Assembly (NCBI GenBank): GCA_944324375.1
Contig: CALUWB010000016.1
Location: 1-36,568, forward strand
Direction of reading: 5' to 3'
DNA: 36,568 bases
Source: Candidatus Gastranaerophilales bacterium
Lineage (GTDB): Bacteria > Cyanobacteriota > Vampirovibrionia > Gastranaerophilales > Gastranaerophilaceae
The position numbers and the translations under genes were made by a program. The notes beneath the pieces are model-generated. The model was not told the DNA's origin, searched no databases, and worked only from the letters and a program-made list of their open reading frames with translations. The stretch's first letter is position 1. Every line of letters begins with the position of its first letter. Of the stretch, positions 33,230 to 36,568 are shown in pieces.

Positions 33230-34147
33230 ATGGTAAAAGTATCTGTAATAGTTCCTGTATATAATGTAGAAAAATATTTGAAAAGGTGTCTAGATTCAAT
33301 TGTTAATCAAACACTTATTGATATAGAAATTATTTGTATTGATGATGGGTCGAATGATAATTCTTTAGAAATATTAAATGAATACATAAAAAATGATACT
33401 AGAATAAAATTAATTCAACAAGAAAATTCAGGTCAAGGTGTTGCTAGAAATAAGGGTATTGATATTGCACAAGGTGAATTTATCGCTTTTGTTGATGCAG
33501 ATGATTATATAGAGCCTAATATGTATCAAGATTTATATAATGCAGCTAAAAAATATGATGTAGATTGTGTTCATTGTAATTATGATGTTATTTATACAGA
33601 GAATAATACAATTACAACATCATCGTTGGCAGATGCAATGAATATAAGAATGGGTAAAAAAATCATTTATTATGATATGCCAATGTATATTGAAGATATA
33701 AAAGCTAATATAATAACTCTTTTTGCAGGTCCTATTTGGAATAAGATATACAAATCAAAAATTATTAAAGAATGTCATATTTATTTCCCTAGTTGTAAAA
33801 TGCAAGAAGATTCTTGTTTTAATGTTAATGCACATTTATTTTTTAATAGAGTTTTGTTTGTGGAACAAAAATATTATAATTATTGCGTAACTTCAAAATC
33901 TATTTCAACAGGTATTGATGGTGTCCATTTTGATATTATAGATGCATTTAAAGCATTAAAACAAATATTAGAAGATATTGATTTTTATCAAAAATATGAA
34001 AACTATTATCAAGATTATGTTTACTTAATGTTTTTAATCCACTTACCACATATTCCTGAAGAACAAAAGTATGTATTTATGGAGCAAATTAAGCCTTATA
34101 TTGGCTCAGATAAATATGATAAATTAATTTCTAATTATTTGCAGTAA
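33230..34147 (+). CDS. Family 2 glycosyltransferase
   Basis: The 305-residue protein has a GT-A fold in its first 110 residues: VSVIVPVYNVEKYLKRCLDSIVNQT, IDDGSNDNS and the metal-binding DADD in FIAFVDADDYIEPNMY. The acceptor-side C-terminal half is unlike any I can name; such enzymes often build LPS, capsule or protein glycans. No ribosome binding site is visible; GATAAT at 33215 or overlapping TATA boxes lie close to the ATG, so a short or absent leader is likely. It overlaps the end of the convergent radA by 17 nt. It is not in an obvious polysaccharide cluster. Confidence 0.88.
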   Translation: MVKVSVIVPVYNVEKYLKRCLDSIVNQTLIDIEIICIDDGSNDNSLEILNEYIKNDTRIKLIQQENSGQGVARNKGIDIAQGEFIAFVDADDYIEPNMYQDLYNAAKKYDVDCVHCNYDVIYTENNTITTSSLADAMNIRMGKKIIYYDMPMYIEDIKANIITLFAGPIWNKIYKSKIIKECHIYFPSCKMQEDSCFNVNAHLFFNRVLFVEQKYYNYCVTSKSISTGIDGVHFDIIDAFKALKQILEDIDFYQKYENYYQDYVYLMFLIHLPHIPEEQKYVFMEQIKPYIGSDKYDKLISNYLQ

Positions 34148-35504
34148 TACAAGCTGTGATTGCTTCAATAATTTTACCAACTTTTACAATTTTGATTCCA
34201 TCAAATTTTTCCTCAACATTGTTAGATTGTGGAATAATTATTTTTTTGAAACCTAATTTTTGGACTTCTTTAATTCTTTTTTCAATATTATTAACAGCTC
34301 TAATTTCTCCAGATAAACCAACTTCACCAACAATTGCTGTATGAGGGTCAATAACAACATCTCTAGCACAAGTTGCAACAGCTAATGCAATTCCTAAGTC
34401 TGCTGCAGGCTCTTGGATATCGATTCCGCCAATAACATTTACATATACATCTTGTTTTGATAAATTTAGACCAACTCTTTTTTCTAATACTGCAAGTATT
34501 TGTAACACTCTACTTAAATCGACACCATTAGTAACACGTCTTGGTGTAGGATAAGGTGTTGTACCTACTAACGCTTGTATTTCAACAAGCATAGGACGTG
34601 TACCTTCATTAGTTACAATAATTACACTTCCTGTTGCTTGTGATTGTTGGTATTCTTTTAAGAATAGTTCGCTAGGATTGATAACTTCTTTTAATCCTTT
34701 TTCCCCCATTTCAAAAATCCCAACTTCAGAAGTATTACCAAAACGGTTTTTAACAGCTCTTAGAATTCTATATGATTTGTATTTATCTCCTTCAAATTGG
34801 ATTACAGTATCAACCATGTGTTCAAGAACTTTAGGTCCTGCAATATTTCCTTCTTTGGTGACATGACCTATTACAATGATAGTTATATTTTCTTGTTTTG
34901 CTATTTGCATTAAAGAGTTACAACACTCTCTAATTTGAGATACACTCCCTGCAGAACTTTGAATATCTGATGAATATATTGCTTGAATACTATCAATTAC
35001 AACAACGTCAGGCTTTTCTGTTGTAATTTGATACTTTATAGAATCAAAATTAGTTTGAGGGTAAATATACAAGTTTTCATTTGAGATATTCAATCTATCA
35101 GCTCTTAGTTTAATTTGACTTGCCGATTCTTCTGCTGAAACATATAATACTTTTTTATTTTGTTTACATAGTTCAACACTAGATTGTAAAAGAATTGTTG
35201 ATTTCCCAATACCAGGATCACCTGCTATTAAAACTAATGAGCCTTGCACAAGCCCCCCACCTAAAACTCTATCAAATTCAGAAATATTTGTTGGAATTCT
35301 TATTTCTTCTCCGATTTTTATATTATTTATAGGTGTTGGAGGTAGGGTATCAAGTACAACTCGTGTATTTTTTTGTTGAGAATCATTATTTATTGTTTCT
35401 TCAACAAAAGATTCCCAGCTTCCACATTCAGGGCACTTTCCCATATAACGAGCTGTTTCATAACCACATTGTTGACATACAAATTTTGTTTTTACTTTAG
35501 CCAT
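34131..35504 (-). CDS. radA: DNA repair protein RadA (Sms)
   Basis: The 457-residue protein is a hexameric, RecA-like motor that promotes branch migration in recombination. It has an N-terminal zinc finger (C10, C13, C24, C27), Walker A GDPGIGKST (95-103), the RadA-specific KNRFG (252-256) and a Lon-protease-like C-terminal domain (about 285-457) with PTPRRVTNGVD and GEVGLSGEIR. It is full length. No ribosome binding site is present; TATAAT (35511-35516) ends exactly 6 nt before the ATG, predicting a leaderless mRNA. The 3' end overlaps the glycosyltransferase on the other strand. Confidence 0.96.
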   Translation of the reverse strand: MAKVKTKFVCQQCGYETARYMGKCPECGSWESFVEETINNDSQQKNTRVVLDTLPPTPINNIKIGEEIRIPTNISEFDRVLGGGLVQGSLVLIAGDPGIGKSTILLQSSVELCKQNKKVLYVSAEESASQIKLRADRLNISNENLYIYPQTNFDSIKYQITTEKPDVVVIDSIQAIYSSDIQSSAGSVSQIRECCNSLMQIAKQENITIIVIGHVTKEGNIAGPKVLEHMVDTVIQFEGDKYKSYRILRAVKNRFGNTSEVGIFEMGEKGLKEVINPSELFLKEYQQSQATGSVIIVTNEGTRPMLVEIQALVGTTPYPTPRRVTNGVDLSRVLQILAVLEKRVGLNLSKQDVYVNVIGGIDIQEPAADLGIALAVATCARDVVIDPHTAIVGEVGLSGEIRAVNNIEKRIKEVQKLGFKKIIIPQSNNVEEKFDGIKIVKVGKIIEAITACITANN

Positions 35505-35510
35505 AGTCTA

Positions 35511-35516
35511 ATTATA
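35511..35516 (-). promoter_or_regulatory. radA -10 box, predicted leaderless promoter
   Basis: TATAAT then TAGACT then ATG. The region where a -35 would lie is inside the preceding terminator hairpin, and no good -35 is seen. Confidence 0.55.
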
Positions 35517-35520
35517 TAAT

Positions 35521-35556
35521 AAAAAACAGCCCTGAAGAAATTCTTCAAGGCTGTTT
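35521..35556 (-). terminator. Terminator downstream of the 35577 gene
   Basis: On the minus strand, AAACAGCC pairs with GGCTGTTT around a second TGAAGAA/TTCTTCA stem, followed by a T-run. Confidence 0.85.
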
Positions 35557-35576
35557 ACATTATATTTTATCTATTA

Positions 35577-36566
35577 TTATTCTTCGTCAGTGTTGTCAAC
35601 TTTGTCAGTAGCATCTTCTGCCATTACAGCTTTACCTTTATCCATAGCATCAGCAGCTTTTGCATTAGCCATTTTTAAAGATTCATTTTCCATTGCGTAT
35701 GCATCAACTAATTGATTTGCAACTTTAAGTTGTTTATCTTTTAATTTTGCTTTAGTTGAAGATATTTCCATTGATTGTTTAACTGCGTGACCAATTAACG
35801 CTGCTCCAATCAATGCTGAAGCTGTTGTTACAGGGTTCTTTAACATTGTTTTCCCAGCTTTTTTCATTGCTGATACAGCAGTTTTTGTTGATTCAAGATT
35901 TGCAACTTTAGCATAACCTTCTTTTAAGAATTGTGGCATTTTAATTTTACTTGATAATGTTGATAATTTTTCTTTTACACCTTTAGGAAGTGAAACTTTT
36001 TCTGCTACTGAAGATGCAAAAGTTCTGATTGCTTCAGGTGCATTATCCATTTTTGCAGCTAATTTATCTAATTTAACTTTTTTTGCTAATTTTGTTAAAC
36101 TTTCTGCAGCTTTAGGAGATATTTTCTTTAATCCTGCATTAGCAGCAACAACTGCTCCTGTTGCAATTGCTGATAACCCAGCAAATGATAATAAAGGATG
36201 TTTTCTTTCTGCTTTTTTAAGTTTAGGATTTTTAGCAGCAGCTACTTCGTTTGCAATAATTACTCCAGAGCCAATTCCCATAGCGCCAGCTGTTAATCCA
36301 AATGATTTTAAACCTGCTAATGTTCTTCCTGATACTTTTCCTTTTGTTACAACTGCTGCAGCTACACCTGCTACTACAGGTAGAGATATTATTGCACGTC
36401 CAACATTTCTTGCAAATTTACTGTTTCTTTGTTTTCTATTATTAATAGCATAAGCCATTTGGTTAAGTTCTTTATCATTTGCATTTGCAAATTTTGTAGC
36501 TTTTGCTTTTTGACGATCTGTACCATATTGAACGTATGGAATACTACTTTCGTTGTTGACTGACAC
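35577..36566 (-). CDS. Orphan Ala/Lys-rich membrane-associated protein, 5' end uncertain
   Basis: The 329 codons seen are open to the window edge; the GTG at 36566 may be internal, so the true start may lie outside. The visible protein starts VNNESSIPYVQYGTDRQKAK, with VQYGT resembling the F motif of other orphans. Four Ala/Gly-rich hydrophobic stretches (about 58-76, 88-108, 123-143, 243-265) alternate with strongly basic linkers (for example KKISPKAAESLTKLAKK), ending in an acidic tail. This suggests a membrane protein with basic cytosolic or membrane-surface loops. No known family. It ends at a strong terminator. Confidence 0.7.
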   Translation of the reverse strand: MSVNNESSIPYVQYGTDRQKAKATKFANANDKELNQMAYAINNRKQRNSKFARNVGRAIISLPVVAGVAAAVVTKGKVSGRTLAGLKSFGLTAGAMGIGSGVIIANEVAAAKNPKLKKAERKHPLLSFAGLSAIATGAVVAANAGLKKISPKAAESLTKLAKKVKLDKLAAKMDNAPEAIRTFASSVAEKVSLPKGVKEKLSTLSSKIKMPQFLKEGYAKVANLESTKTAVSAMKKAGKTMLKNPVTTASALIGAALIGHAVKQSMEISSTKAKLKDKQLKVANQLVDAYAMENESLKMANAKAADAMDKGKAVMAEDATDKVDNTDEE

Positions 36567-36568
36567 TG

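Overview
This AT-rich window looks like chromosome from a non-photosynthetic bacterium near Cyanobacteria, most likely a gut Gastranaerophilales (Melainabacteria/Vampirovibrionia). The placement is inference. It rests on a cyanobacterial-style group 1 sigma factor, a KDO synthesis gene implying a Gram-negative LPS envelope, very low GC, sugar-based carbon metabolism genes, and many Asn/Lys/Ile-rich orphan proteins. Nothing in the window is a 16S or other direct phylogenetic marker. No rRNA, CRISPR array, transposase or intact prophage was seen.

Layout. 1-5696: information-processing block: rpmB (5' end only), rpoD and dnaG on the minus strand, then kdsA, an MBL-fold hydrolase and pheS on the plus strand. 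5693-13079: accessory block: a large M16 zinc peptidase, then a run of orphan plus-strand genes (8547-11632) including a probable HExxH/ExxA metallopeptidase, a small minus-strand orphan and a tandem paralogue pair. 13117-17625: leuS, a divergent pgi and a GNAT acetyltransferase. 17629-18253: a tRNA-Arg(ACG) gene embedded in a dense set of tRNA-derived fragments, hairpins and terminator repeats. 18349-22620: small orphans, an EamA transporter, an AbrB-like protein, a holin-like membrane protein, the ogt/uracil-DNA-glycosylase repair pair and a thioredoxin. 22651-26487: phosphohexomutase, a lone sugar ABC permease, a membrane-anchored orphan and an XRE regulator. 26613-35504: rplS-rbgA, a Kelch membrane protein with a TPR/TonB-C protein, tsaD, obgE, a GT2 glycosyltransferase and radA. 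35577 to the end: a membrane-associated orphan, probably cut by the window edge.

Three cross-cutting patterns stand out. First, dnaG, kdsA, tsaD and radA each have a -10 hexamer exactly 6 nt before the ATG and no Shine-Dalgarno sequence, which predicts leaderless mRNAs; other genes carry ordinary AGGAG-type sites. Second, several unrelated orphan proteins share a short motif near the N terminus of the type hydrophobic/polar-(S/T/K)-F-(K/G/R/C)-(S/G/A), which may be a localisation or sorting tag. Third, a palindrome TGTAA-N8-TTACA recurs upstream of genes in the orphan class, suggesting one regulator. The best candidate for an undescribed system is the orphan set carrying the N-terminal F motif, centred on 8547-11632 with its metallopeptidase.

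The genome is compact: convergent pairs share stop codons in a TTAA or CTAA, operon genes overlap by ATGA, and two terminators are encoded inside the last codons of genes.
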